NCBI RefSeq assembly: GCF_019733355.1
Contig: NZ_JAIHLQ010000018.1
Coordinates: 85,175-149,174, forward strand
Reading direction: 5' to 3'
DNA length: 64,000 bases
From: Pseudomonas baetica
GTDB lineage: Bacteria; Pseudomonadota; Gammaproteobacteria; Pseudomonadales; Pseudomonadaceae
The notes beneath the pieces were generated by a model. The model worked only from the letters and a program-made list of their open reading frames with translations. It did no database searches and was not told where the DNA came from. This document shows, in pieces, positions 25,835 through 33,592 of this stretch. Both the position numbers and the translations under genes were made by a program. Each line of letters starts with the position of its first letter. The stretch's first letter is position 1.

Positions 25835-26626
25835 ATGAAACAGACGCAATACGTGGCCCGCGAGCCCGATGCGCAAGGTTTTATCGACTACCCCGCCGAA
25901 GAACACGCGGTGTGGAACACGCTGATCACTCGCCAACTGAAAGTGATCGAAGGGCGTGCGTGCCAGGAATATCTGGACGGTATCGAAAAACTCGGCCTGC
26001 CCCACGACCGCATTCCGCAACTGGGCGAAATCAACAAGGTGCTCGGTGAAACCACTGGCTGGCAGGTCGCACGCGTCCCGGCACTGATTCCCTTCCAAAC
26101 GTTCTTTGAACTGCTCGCCAGTAAGCAATTTCCGGTGGCCACGTTTATTCGTACCCGCGAAGAGCTCGACTACCTGCAAGAGCCGGACATTTTCCACGAG
26201 ATTTTTGGTCACTGCCCGCTGCTGACCAACCCGTGGTTCGCAGAATTCACTCACACCTACGGCAAACTCGGTCTGCAAGCGACCAAGGAAGAGCGTGTGT
26301 ATCTGGCGCGCCTGTACTGGATGACCATCGAGTTCGGCCTGGTCGACACCCCGCAAGGCAAGCGCATCTACGGCGGCGGCATCCTGTCCTCACCGAAAGA
26401 AACCGTTTACTCGCTGTCGGACGAACCGGAGCATCAGGTGTTCGACCCGCTGGAAGCCATGCGCACGCCGTATCGCATCGACATTCTGCAACCCCTGTAT
26501 TTTGTCCTGCCGAACCTCAAGCGCCTGTTCGACGTGGCCCATGAAGACATCATGGCCATGGTCAGACAAGGCATGCAGATGGGTCTGCATGCACCAAAAT
26601 TTCCGCCGAAACCAAAAGCGGCGTGA
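25835..26626 (+). CDS. phhA: Phenylalanine-4-hydroxylase
   Basis: A 263-residue non-heme iron, pterin-dependent monooxygenase that converts phenylalanine to tyrosine. The iron ligands are His121 and His126 in IFHEIFGHC and Glu166 in TIEFGL. The length is that of the single-domain bacterial enzyme, without the regulatory ACT domain of animal forms. AGCAGGAGAGCAGC precedes the ATG. It is followed by phhB and phhC, which recycle the cofactor and process tyrosine; the divergent phhR should control the set. Confidence 0.97.
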   Translation: MKQTQYVAREPDAQGFIDYPAEEHAVWNTLITRQLKVIEGRACQEYLDGIEKLGLPHDRIPQLGEINKVLGETTGWQVARVPALIPFQTFFELLASKQFPVATFIRTREELDYLQEPDIFHEIFGHCPLLTNPWFAEFTHTYGKLGLQATKEERVYLARLYWMTIEFGLVDTPQGKRIYGGGILSSPKETVYSLSDEPEHQVFDPLEAMRTPYRIDILQPLYFVLPNLKRLFDVAHEDIMAMVRQGMQMGLHAPKFPPKPKAA

Positions 26627-26732
26627 ACCGTGGCTTTTGCTTACAAGTGAGTCTGTCCGTTAGCGCCACTTTGGTTTAGCGTGGCGGTATTGACGTCCGT
26701 TATAAAAAAACATTCGATTCAGGAATCCAACC

Positions 26733-27089
26733 ATGTCCACTTTGAACCAAGCCCACTGCGAAGCCTGCCGCGCCGATGCGCCACAAGTCAGCGACGAAGA
26801 ACTGCCGATCCTGATCAAGCAGATCCCTGACTGGAACATCGAAGTACGCGACAGCATCATGCAGTTGGAGAAAGTCTTCCTGTTCAAGAACTTCAAACAT
26901 GCATTGGCCTTCACCAACGCCGTCGGCGAAATCTCCGAGGCCGAAGGTCACCACCCGGGCCTGTTGACCGAGTGGGGCAAAGTCACCGTGACCTGGTGGA
27001 GTCATTCGATCAAAGGCCTGCACCGCAACGACTTCATCATGGCCGCACGCACCGACGAAGTGGCCAAGACCGCAGAAGGACGCAAGTAA
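26733..27089 (+). CDS. phhB: Pterin-4a-carbinolamine dehydratase
   Basis: A 118-residue protein that dehydrates 4a-hydroxytetrahydrobiopterin made by PhhA, regenerating the pterin cofactor. It has the family motif GHHPGL (residues 72-77) followed by [13 protein letters not shown]. The normal family length is about 100-118. Its stop TAA shares one base with the phhC ATG. A small hairpin (GCCAC/GTGGC) lies in the gap between phhA and phhB. Confidence 0.96.
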
Positions 27090-28282
27090 TGCACTTCGAC
27101 GCCATTGGCCGGGTACCCGGCGACCCGATCCTCGGTTTGATGGAGGCGTATGCGCAGGACAGCAACCCGCGCAAATTCGACCTGGGTGTTGGCGTCTACA
27201 AGGATGCCCAAGGCCTCACGCCAATCCCCGAGGCAGTGAAGATCGCCGAGGCACGGCTGGTCGAAAGCCAGGACACCAAAACCTACATCGGTGGTCACGG
27301 TAATCCGTTGTTTGGCAAAGTCATCAACGAGCTGGTGCTGGGTGCAGACTCGAAGTTGATCGCCGAACAACGTGCTGGCGCTACCCAGACGCCGGGCGGC
27401 ACCGGTGCCCTGCGTCTGGCCGCCGACTTCATCGCGCAGTGTTTGCCGGGCAAAGGCGTATGGCTGAGCAACCCGACCTGGCCGATCCACGAAACCATTT
27501 TCGCGGCGGCCGGCGTCAAGATCAGTCACTACCCGTATGTGGGCAGCGATAACTGTCTCGACGTCGAAGCCATGCTCGCGGTGCTCAACGAAGCGCCGAA
27601 AGGCGATGTGGTGCTGTTGCATGCGTGCTGCCACAACCCGACCGGTTTCGACCTGAGCCACGACGACTGGCAGCGCGTGCTGGACGTAGTGCGCCGTCGC
27701 GATTTGCTGCCGCTGATCGACTTTGCCTACCAGGGCTTTGGCGATGGTCTGGAGCAGGATGCGTGGTCGACCCGCTTGTTCGCTGCGCAACTGCCGGAGT
27801 TGCTGATCACCAGTTCCTGCTCGAAGAACTTCGGCCTGTATCGCGACCGCACCGGTGCGCTGATCGTCTGCGCGAACACCGCCGACAAGCTCCTCGACAT
27901 TCGCAGCCAACTGGCCAACATCGCCCGCAACCTGTGGTCGACCCCACCGGATCACGGCGCAGCCGTTGTAGCGACCATCCTTGCCGATCCTGAGCTGAAA
28001 AGCCGCTGGGCCGACGAAGTAGAGGCCATGCGTTTGCGTATCGCGCAATTACGCAGCGGCTTGGTCGAGGCGCTCGAGCCCCATGGTCTGCGTGAGCGTT
28101 TTGCGCACATTGGCGTGCAGCGCGGGATGTTCTCTTACACCGGCCTGTCGCCGGAGCAAGTGAAACAGCTGCGCGAGCATCACAGCGTTTACATGGTCAG
28201 CTCGGGCCGGGCGAACGTTGCCGGTATCGACGCCACACGCCTCGCATTGCTGGCACAAGCCATCGCTGACGTCAGCAAATAG
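27089..28282 (+). CDS. phhC: Aromatic amino acid aminotransferase
   Basis: A 397-residue class I PLP aminotransferase, similar to TyrB. HNPTG at residues 182-186 and the PLP lysine Lys246 in SSCSKNFGLYRDR are intact. In the phh operon it transaminates tyrosine (or phenylalanine) to the 2-oxo acid, feeding the homogentisate pathway. The start overlaps the phhB stop as TAATG; a longer open frame upstream overlaps phhB and is not used. Confidence 0.95.
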   Translation: MHFDAIGRVPGDPILGLMEAYAQDSNPRKFDLGVGVYKDAQGLTPIPEAVKIAEARLVESQDTKTYIGGHGNPLFGKVINELVLGADSKLIAEQRAGATQTPGGTGALRLAADFIAQCLPGKGVWLSNPTWPIHETIFAAAGVKISHYPYVGSDNCLDVEAMLAVLNEAPKGDVVLLHACCHNPTGFDLSHDDWQRVLDVVRRRDLLPLIDFAYQGFGDGLEQDAWSTRLFAAQLPELLITSSCSKNFGLYRDRTGALIVCANTADKLLDIRSQLANIARNLWSTPPDHGAAVVATILADPELKSRWADEVEAMRLRIAQLRSGLVEALEPHGLRERFAHIGVQRGMFSYTGLSPEQVKQLREHHSVYMVSSGRANVAGIDATRLALLAQAIADVSK

Positions 28283-28301
28283 ATCCAGCCACACAAAACC
28301 C

Positions 28302-28391
28302 TGTGGGAGCGGGCTTGCTCGCGAAGGCGCAGTGTCAGTCGACAATTAAGTTGCCTGATACACCGCCTTCGCGAGCAAGCCGGCTCCCACA
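28302..28391. repeat. REPIN after phhC
   Basis: Two inverted REP sequences (CTGTGGGAGCGGGCTTGCTC and its mirrored partner ending GGCTCCCACA) around a spacer of about 40 bases. It lies just past phhC. Confidence 0.9.
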
Positions 28392-28553
28392 TTTACGTTG
28401 CGGTGATCTTTTGTTTTTGCTCCCCCTGCGGCCATTTGTCGCAATAATTCGAATTAAAAGTCTGATTGTCATTTTTCCTGCTGTATCCTGCGCAGGCTTT
28501 CAAAAAGCGCGGATCTACCAGATCTATCAACAGACTTAGCGAGGAGCGCAACC

Positions 28554-28685
28554 ATGCACGAGATTCCTAATCTCCCCTTCCCAAGCCTGCACGTACCTGA
28601 GCAGACGACCACGCAACAAGCTGGCGCGGGGCAGCCCGAACCGAAAGAAGCCGTTGAGAGCCGCCCGGCCGACAGCGAAGAGTAA
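28554..28685 (+). CDS. Small hypothetical protein, 43 residues
   Basis: An ATG preceded by GCGAGGAGCGCAACC opens a 43-codon frame rich in Pro, Glu, Gln and Thr (starts MHEIPNLPFPSLHVPEQ, ends SRPADSEE). There is no signal peptide, membrane span or cysteine. The strong ribosome site supports translation. I do not recognise a family. It lies 70 bases before another small gene on the same strand, possibly in one transcript. Confidence 0.6.
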   Translation: MHEIPNLPFPSLHVPEQTTTQQAGAGQPEPKEAVESRPADSEE

Positions 28686-28755
28686 ACCCGCCGTACAGAC
28701 CGTGTGGAAAGCGCTAACATGCGCTTTCCACACTGCCTGAAACCCCGAGCCCGCC

Positions 28756-28938
28756 ATGACCGACGAATTCTCCGAAAGCCAAGCCGCCGTTCTGATCGGT
28801 GCCACCGAGAAAATGATCGAGATCTGGAGTCGGCTCTCCCCCGAGAAGCAAGCCGCCCTGCTCGCCCGTTTCGGCAGCGAGGAGAACGCACTCGCCGCAC
28901 TGGTCACCACGCAACTGGTCGCCCCCGCCAACCCCTGA
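28756..28938 (+). CDS. Small hypothetical protein, 60 residues
   Basis: A 60-residue helical, soluble protein (MTDEFSESQAAVLIGATEKM, then LSPEKQAALLARFGSEENAL). The frame shows the third-position GC preference of real genes. The ribosome site is weak (GAGCCCGCC). I cannot assign a function. It stands alone before the MFS transporter gene. Confidence 0.6.
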   Translation: MTDEFSESQAAVLIGATEKMIEIWSRLSPEKQAALLARFGSEENALAALVTTQLVAPANP

Positions 28939-29041
28939 AACCGTCGACCGGCAAATAGTTTTACTTTTCCCCGCCTCTGAAACGTTCGCGCCGGTATCAT
29001 AAGCAGCCTATCTAATCTGCTGCTCCCGTGGACCTTTACCC

Positions 29042-30241
29042 ATGTCGTTCTCTATGTCAGAGCCCCAGCGCCCCCTGGCGGTCACGCTGCAAGTCGTTTC
29101 CATCGTCCTCTTCACCTTTATCGGCTATCTGAACATCGGCATTCCGCTCGCTGTACTGCCGGGTTATGTCCACAGTGACCTGGGCTTCGGCGCGGTAATC
29201 GCCGGCCTGGTGATCAGCGTGCAATACCTCGCCACCCTGCTCAGCCGCCCGTATGCCGGCAAAATCATCGACAACAAAGGCAGCAAACTCGCGGTCATGT
29301 ATGGCTTGGCCGGGTGCGGTTTGAGCGGTGTGTTCATGCTGATTTCGGCGTGGACTGCGAATCTGCCGATGCTCAGTTTGATCAGTCTGTTGATAGGACG
29401 ACTGGTGCTGGGCAGCGCGGAAAGCCTCGTCGGCTCTGGCTCGATCGGCTGGGGCATTGGTCGGGTTGGCGCGGCGAATACCGCCAAAGTGATCTCATGG
29501 AACGGCATCGCCAGCTATGGCGCGCTGGCAATTGGCGCACCGTTCGGCGTGTGGCTGGTCAGCCGTCTGGGCTTATGGAGCATGGGGGCCAGCATCATCC
29601 TGCTGGCTGCTTTGGGCCTATTGCTCGCCTGGCCGAAAACCGCCGCACCGATTGTCGTCGGTGAACGTCTACCGTTCATGCATGTGCTGGGCCGCGTCCT
29701 CCCTCACGGCTGCGGCCTGGCGCTGGGCTCAATCGGCTTCGGTACCATCGCCACCTTCATCACCCTCTATTACGCTACTCAGCACTGGGACAACGCGGTG
29801 CTCTGCCTGAGTCTGTTCGGCGCCAGTTTCATCGGTGCGCGGCTGCTGTTCGGCAACCTGATCAATCGTCTTGGAGGCTTTCGCGTGGCGATTGCCTGCC
29901 TGTCGGTGGAAACCCTTGGCCTATTGCTGTTGTGGCTGGCACCGGATGCCCATTGGGCATTGGCCGGCGCAGCGTTGAGCGGTTTTGGTTTCTCGCTGGT
30001 ATTCCCGGCGCTGGGTGTGGAAGCGGTGAATCTGGTGCCCGCGTCCAGTCGCGGCGCGGCAGTCGGCGCTTACTCGCTGTTCATCGATTTGTCGCTGGGG
30101 ATCACCGGGCCATTGGCCGGTGCGATTGCGGCAGGTTTCGGTTTTGCCTCGATTTTCCTGTTTGCCGCCCTCGCCTCTCTGAGTGGATTGGCGTTGAGCG
30201 TCTATCTGTACCGTCACACCGCCAAGTATCGCGAAGACTAG
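29042..30241 (+). CDS. MFS transporter, YfcJ/YhhS-like
   Basis: A 399-residue inner-membrane protein with about 12 hydrophobic spans. The loop between spans 2 and 3 reads SRPYAGKIIDNKGSKLAV, a typical MFS motif A variant. It most resembles the YhhS/YfcJ group of drug/sugar efflux-type transporters. The substrate is unknown. Its end overlaps the convergent arfB gene by four bases. Confidence 0.85.
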   Translation: MSFSMSEPQRPLAVTLQVVSIVLFTFIGYLNIGIPLAVLPGYVHSDLGFGAVIAGLVISVQYLATLLSRPYAGKIIDNKGSKLAVMYGLAGCGLSGVFMLISAWTANLPMLSLISLLIGRLVLGSAESLVGSGSIGWGIGRVGAANTAKVISWNGIASYGALAIGAPFGVWLVSRLGLWSMGASIILLAALGLLLAWPKTAAPIVVGERLPFMHVLGRVLPHGCGLALGSIGFGTIATFITLYYATQHWDNAVLCLSLFGASFIGARLLFGNLINRLGGFRVAIACLSVETLGLLLLWLAPDAHWALAGAALSGFGFSLVFPALGVEAVNLVPASSRGAAVGAYSLFIDLSLGITGPLAGAIAAGFGFASIFLFAALASLSGLALSVYLYRHTAKYRED

Positions 30242-30651
30242 AAATCCACCTTGCCACGCCCGGCCTTGATGCTGCCGCGTTTGGTTTTCGACTCAAGCCG
30301 ACGCTTCTTCGAGCCAAGGGTCGGCTTGGTCGGGCGGCGTTTCTTTTCGACTTTGGTGGCGCTCAGGATCAACTCGACCAGACGCTCCAGCGCATCGGCG
30401 CGGTTGGCTTCCTGCGTACGATATTGCTGGGCCTTGATGATCAACACGCCGTCGCTGGTGATGCGACTGTCGCGCAACGCGAGCAATCGCTCCTTGTAGA
30501 AATCAGGCAAGGACGAGGCCGGAATGTCGAAGCGCAGGTGCATAGCGCTGGAGACTTTGTTGACATTCTGCCCGCCGGCGCCTTGGGCACGGATGGCCGT
30601 CAATTCGATCTCGGCATCCGGCAGATGCACGTTGTTGGAAATCACCAGCAT
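30238..30651 (-). CDS. arfB: ArfB, ribosome-rescue peptidyl-tRNA hydrolase
   Basis: A 137-residue YaeJ-type protein. The GGQ catalytic motif is at residues 26-28 (AGGQNVNKVSS), and the C-terminal tail is strongly basic (KVEKKRRPTKPTLGSKKRR), as needed to enter the mRNA channel of stalled ribosomes. It releases peptides from ribosomes lacking a stop codon. Convergent with the MFS gene. Confidence 0.94.
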   Translation of the reverse strand: MLVISNNVHLPDAEIELTAIRAQGAGGQNVNKVSSAMHLRFDIPASSLPDFYKERLLALRDSRITSDGVLIIKAQQYRTQEANRADALERLVELILSATKVEKKRRPTKPTLGSKKRRLESKTKRGSIKAGRGKVDF

Positions 30652-30834
30652 GGAAAAGCGTCCGTATTCAGAGTGCGCAGGATACCCTGATTAGCCAGAA
30701 AACGATCTCATGCCCGCACACGCAACTTCTTATGCACTTTGATGGCCAACATCGGGCTTGCGCTTATATCGAGAGTCATTTCGAGTTACCATTCCAACCT
30801 TTTCACTTACCAAATCAATGCAGGAAGCATAAGC

Positions 30835-31533
30835 ATGACCAACAAAGCAGTTATCGTCTTCAGCGGCGGACAGGATTCAACCACCTGTTTGATCCACGCC
30901 CTGACTCACTACGATGAAATCCACTGCATCACGTTTGACTATGGTCAGCGTCATCACGCGGAAATTGAAGTTGCTCAGCACCTTTCGAAAAAGCTCGGCG
31001 TGACTGTGCATAAAACGCTGGATGTATCCTTGCTCAATGAATTGGCCATCAGCAGCCTGACACGCGACAACATTCCGGTACCGACGGTAAATAGTTCTGG
31101 AGAAAGTCTGCCAAGCACTTTCGTGCCAGGACGAAACATCCTGTTTTTGACCCTGGCGTCTATCTACGCCTATCAGGTACAAGCCAAGACGGTCATTACG
31201 GGTGTTTGTGAGACAGACTTCTCTGGCTACCCTGACTGTCGGGATGAATTCGTCAAGGCCCTGAATAAAGCCCTTGAACTAGGCATGGATTATAAACTGC
31301 AACTGGAAACGCCACTGATGTGGCTGAACAAGGCAGAAACCTGGGCCTTGGCTGATTACCACAATCAATTGGATCTGGTTCGCGAAGAAACACTGACTTG
31401 TTACAACGGCATCAAAGGCAGTGGATGCTCTGATTGCGATGCCTGTAATCTTCGCGCGAAAGGGCTGAATGAATTCCTGAATAACAAAGCGCAGGTGGCG
31501 CACAGCCTGAAAGCAAAACTGAATTTAAAGTAA
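30835..31533 (+). CDS. queC: 7-cyano-7-deazaguanine (preQ0) synthase QueC, second-copy type
   Basis: A 232-residue ATP-dependent enzyme that makes preQ0 from CDG. The PP-loop SGGQDST is at residues 10-16, and the four zinc cysteines are Cys189, 198, 201 and 204. As I remember it, the sequence is far closer to E. coli QueC (NTFVPGRNILFLTL-, ITGVCETDFSGYPDC-type blocks) than I would expect for the resident Pseudomonas gene, which usually sits by nadA/queE. The ATG at 30835 follows CAGGAAGCATAAGC. Together with the transporter and regulator next door it looks like transferred DNA. Function as preQ0 synthase is well supported; its purpose in a strain likely to have another QueC is not. Confidence 0.9.
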   Translation: MTNKAVIVFSGGQDSTTCLIHALTHYDEIHCITFDYGQRHHAEIEVAQHLSKKLGVTVHKTLDVSLLNELAISSLTRDNIPVPTVNSSGESLPSTFVPGRNILFLTLASIYAYQVQAKTVITGVCETDFSGYPDCRDEFVKALNKALELGMDYKLQLETPLMWLNKAETWALADYHNQLDLVREETLTCYNGIKGSGCSDCDACNLRAKGLNEFLNNKAQVAHSLKAKLNLK

Positions 31534-31545
31534 ACCACAGTAACA

Positions 31546-31588
31546 AGCGCTCACCAAGGACGGCGGTGACGACATCCCCGTGAGCGCT
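31546..31588. terminator. Long inverted repeat between convergent queC and the transporter gene
   Basis: AGCGCTCAC (31546-31554) and GTGAGCGCT (31580-31588) form a perfect 9-base stem around 25 bases. It sits in the 64-base gap between two converging genes, so it could end transcription from both sides, but there is no T-run on either strand. Confidence 0.35.
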
Positions 31589-31597
31589 ACCACTATC

Positions 31598-32476
31598 TTA
31601 CTGCGCCTGAGCCCCCGTTAAATATTTCTTGAACAATGCCCTTGCGCCGTATGCAGGCAAGACATTAAAGAAAGCGAATCCGACCTTTATCGCGATCTGA
31701 ACATAGATCATGCCCAGTATCGCGCTATTCTCCATCGCGCCGTAAAAGGCAATGAAGCAGAAAAGAAAACTGTCGATGATCACCGCAAACAGCGTACTTA
31801 AAAACACTCGCAAGAACAGAAACCTGGAATTTGTGAGCTCTTTTATTTTGCACAGCAGATAGGAATTTATATTCTCGGAAACCAGAAACGATACAGACGA
31901 CGCTACCAGGACTGCCGACAACTGACTGATCACATCATTGTAAGCGCCATCAAGCTTCCAACCCGGTAGCCCTGGAAGATGGGTCGTAATCGCCAGCAAA
32001 ATGATAATGGCCGCATTGCTGATGAAAGCAAAGAGAATTGCCTTTCGCGCAAGCCTGAGGCCGAACGTCTCATTCAGCAAGTCAACGATCAGAAACGTTA
32101 GCGGATAAAGAAAGGTGCCCGGCGTTACGACAATATCAAAATATTCCAGATAAATCGGCTTTGTTGCAGCAATACTGGTGAAGATATAAAGGGTGAACAG
32201 CATCAGGTTCATAATGATATAGATCATCCATGAACTCTCATGCCGATCATTTATCTCGTAGGCAGTGAGCGCACCGCCCTGGGAATAGAACTTTTTGTAG
32301 AGGCTTTTCATTTCTATTTTATTTAGATTGTCCATAATCTCACTACTCAACACTTCACTTAACTTTATTTTAATTACTTTGCCTGTAGCAATAACCATAA
32401 TAACAGCCAGATTTTTCCCATTTTCAAACCCCAACAACTTATACTTACTGTTTTCCCTTCCAATACTGCAATCCAT
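31598..32476 (-). CDS. Queuosine-precursor transporter, YhhQ/VUT family
   Basis: A 292-residue inner-membrane protein with about six spans starting near residue 78. The blocks YFDIVVTPGTFLYPLTFLIVD, LNETFGLRLARKAI and the C-terminal KVGFAFFNVLPAYGARA are those of the YhhQ family, which imports preQ0/preQ1. It has a cytoplasmic N-terminal extension of about 75 residues. The ATG at 32476 has an excellent site (GAGGAACGATTTA) and overlaps the end of the regulator gene by 32 bases, so the two are coupled. With queC converging, the region serves 7-deazaguanine supply. Confidence 0.85.
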   Translation of the reverse strand: MDCSIGRENSKYKLLGFENGKNLAVIMVIATGKVIKIKLSEVLSSEIMDNLNKIEMKSLYKKFYSQGGALTAYEINDRHESSWMIYIIMNLMLFTLYIFTSIAATKPIYLEYFDIVVTPGTFLYPLTFLIVDLLNETFGLRLARKAILFAFISNAAIIILLAITTHLPGLPGWKLDGAYNDVISQLSAVLVASSVSFLVSENINSYLLCKIKELTNSRFLFLRVFLSTLFAVIIDSFLFCFIAFYGAMENSAILGMIYVQIAIKVGFAFFNVLPAYGARALFKKYLTGAQAQ

Positions 32477-33059
32477 TAAATCGTTCCTCGATTATGTCTC
32501 CAACAACACAAACCAAATCAAAATCAACCTCATTGGTTATATATAACTTTTTCGTGTTTTTATCATACACCAGCTTTTCCCTGTCGCTGCTCGACGCCCC
32601 CTTCTGCACGATCAACAAATCGCCAGGTTCATTCATACCACTGATCTCGTTTTCCAGAAGTACACCGATCAAATTGAAGGATGTGCCAAAATAATAAGTC
32701 AACGGATAAAGGGTGGCCAATTCGCCAATTCTTTTATCCAGACTCTCGAGCACCAGACTTTCTTTTATGACCGGCACCGCTGCCGGATTCATGTTTCCTT
32801 GCGGAGAGACACTGCTTTCTATTATCTCTTTTTCTTCAAAATCAATCGTTTCTATTTCACCATAAGAAACACCGAAAAAATCAGAAATCTTACGGACAGT
32901 GGACTGCTGTACATTGACCACCTTGCCTTCGAGAATGTTATAGATAGTCGTTCTGGTCAAACCACTGGAATTGCACAGCGACAGTTGTGTCTCACCACGA
33001 CTCTTTATCAAATACTTGATATTGTTTTTCAGATTCTCCGATCTTTCTCTTCTGTGCAT
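32445..33059 (-). CDS. XRE-family transcriptional regulator
   Basis: A 204-residue protein. Residues about 12-66 form a helix-turn-helix (TQLSLCNSSGLTRTTIYNILEGK). The C-terminal half (about 110-200) resembles the beta-rich domain of S24/LexA-like repressors but I see no clear Ser-Lys protease dyad. It is AT-rich relative to the chromosome and coupled to the transporter gene downstream. It probably controls the local genes, and repeated ACAGGCAA sequences upstream of it and of the SHMT-like gene are candidate operators. Confidence 0.75.
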   Translation of the reverse strand: MHRRERSENLKNNIKYLIKSRGETQLSLCNSSGLTRTTIYNILEGKVVNVQQSTVRKISDFFGVSYGEIETIDFEEKEIIESSVSPQGNMNPAAVPVIKESLVLESLDKRIGELATLYPLTYYFGTSFNLIGVLLENEISGMNEPGDLLIVQKGASSSDREKLVYDKNTKKLYITNEVDFDLVCVVGDIIEERFNGLQYWKGKQ

Positions 33060-33076
33060 AAAATGCTGACCTTTTT

Positions 33077-33132
33077 TATACAGGCAACTAACAACACACC
33101 AAGAATAATTATTCAGTGGCTACACAGGCAAA
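33077..33132. promoter_or_regulatory. Two copies of a TAYACAGGCAA repeat upstream of the XRE gene
   Basis: TATACAGGCAA (33077-33087) and TACACAGGCAA (33121-33131) lie 44 bases apart, in the same orientation, just upstream of the regulator gene. A third copy, CACACAGGCAA, is at 33560-33570 upstream of the SHMT-like gene. The spacing is about four helical turns. Operator function is inferred. Confidence 0.4.
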
Positions 33133-33363
33133 CTATTAATACAGTTGAACGGGTATAAGAACCGCGAGAGATCATAGCATTCTCCATCCTTGGTTTTGGT
33201 ACAAAAGTCATTTGACGAACAACGCATGGTGCACCGTTGCACGATCAATTCGCAATCTGTACTGATTCGTTAGCTCTCCCCCTCACCCGCGATACTCGTA
33301 AAGCCACGGCTCCCGACCTGCTGTTTTACACCCAATGCTCGCGCAAAAAGAATCATTTTATTT

Positions 33364-33374
33364 GAACAATGTTC
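33364..33374. promoter_or_regulatory. Palindrome GAACAATGTTC in the divergent promoter region
   Basis: An 11-base palindrome lying in an AT-rich tract, 219 bases before the SHMT-like start. The 530-base gap 33060-33592 holds only this, the repeats described separately and no gene I can support. Confidence 0.35.
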
Positions 33375-33592
33375 ACTTTTTTGATTAATTCCTCTGGCGT
33401 TCCTCAGTGAAATACCTATGATGCGTCGAGCCCCCCCCTCCTCCACCAGTGAGTGGCGATGAAGGAAAGCGGGTTGTCTATACAGGGATTGGTTTTGCGC
33501 GTACTGGCGCCAGAACACGGAATCTACCTGTATCGGGTTCGGCAACGCATGGACGTATGCACACAGGCAAAACCAAGGAAGGAATACAAGTA

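Noticed and set aside
28302..28391. Repeats mistaken for a CRISPR array
   Set aside because: They are two inverted arms with one spacer, scattered singly over the window; no direct-repeat array or cas genes exist.
30652..30834. A preQ1 riboswitch ahead of queC
   Set aside because: I looked for the small preQ1 aptamer (C-rich loop and A-rich tail) and found nothing matching.
33270..33545. A 91-codon minus-strand frame between the XRE and SHMT-like genes
   Set aside because: No family, no convincing ribosome site, and it covers the palindrome and the AT-rich control region.
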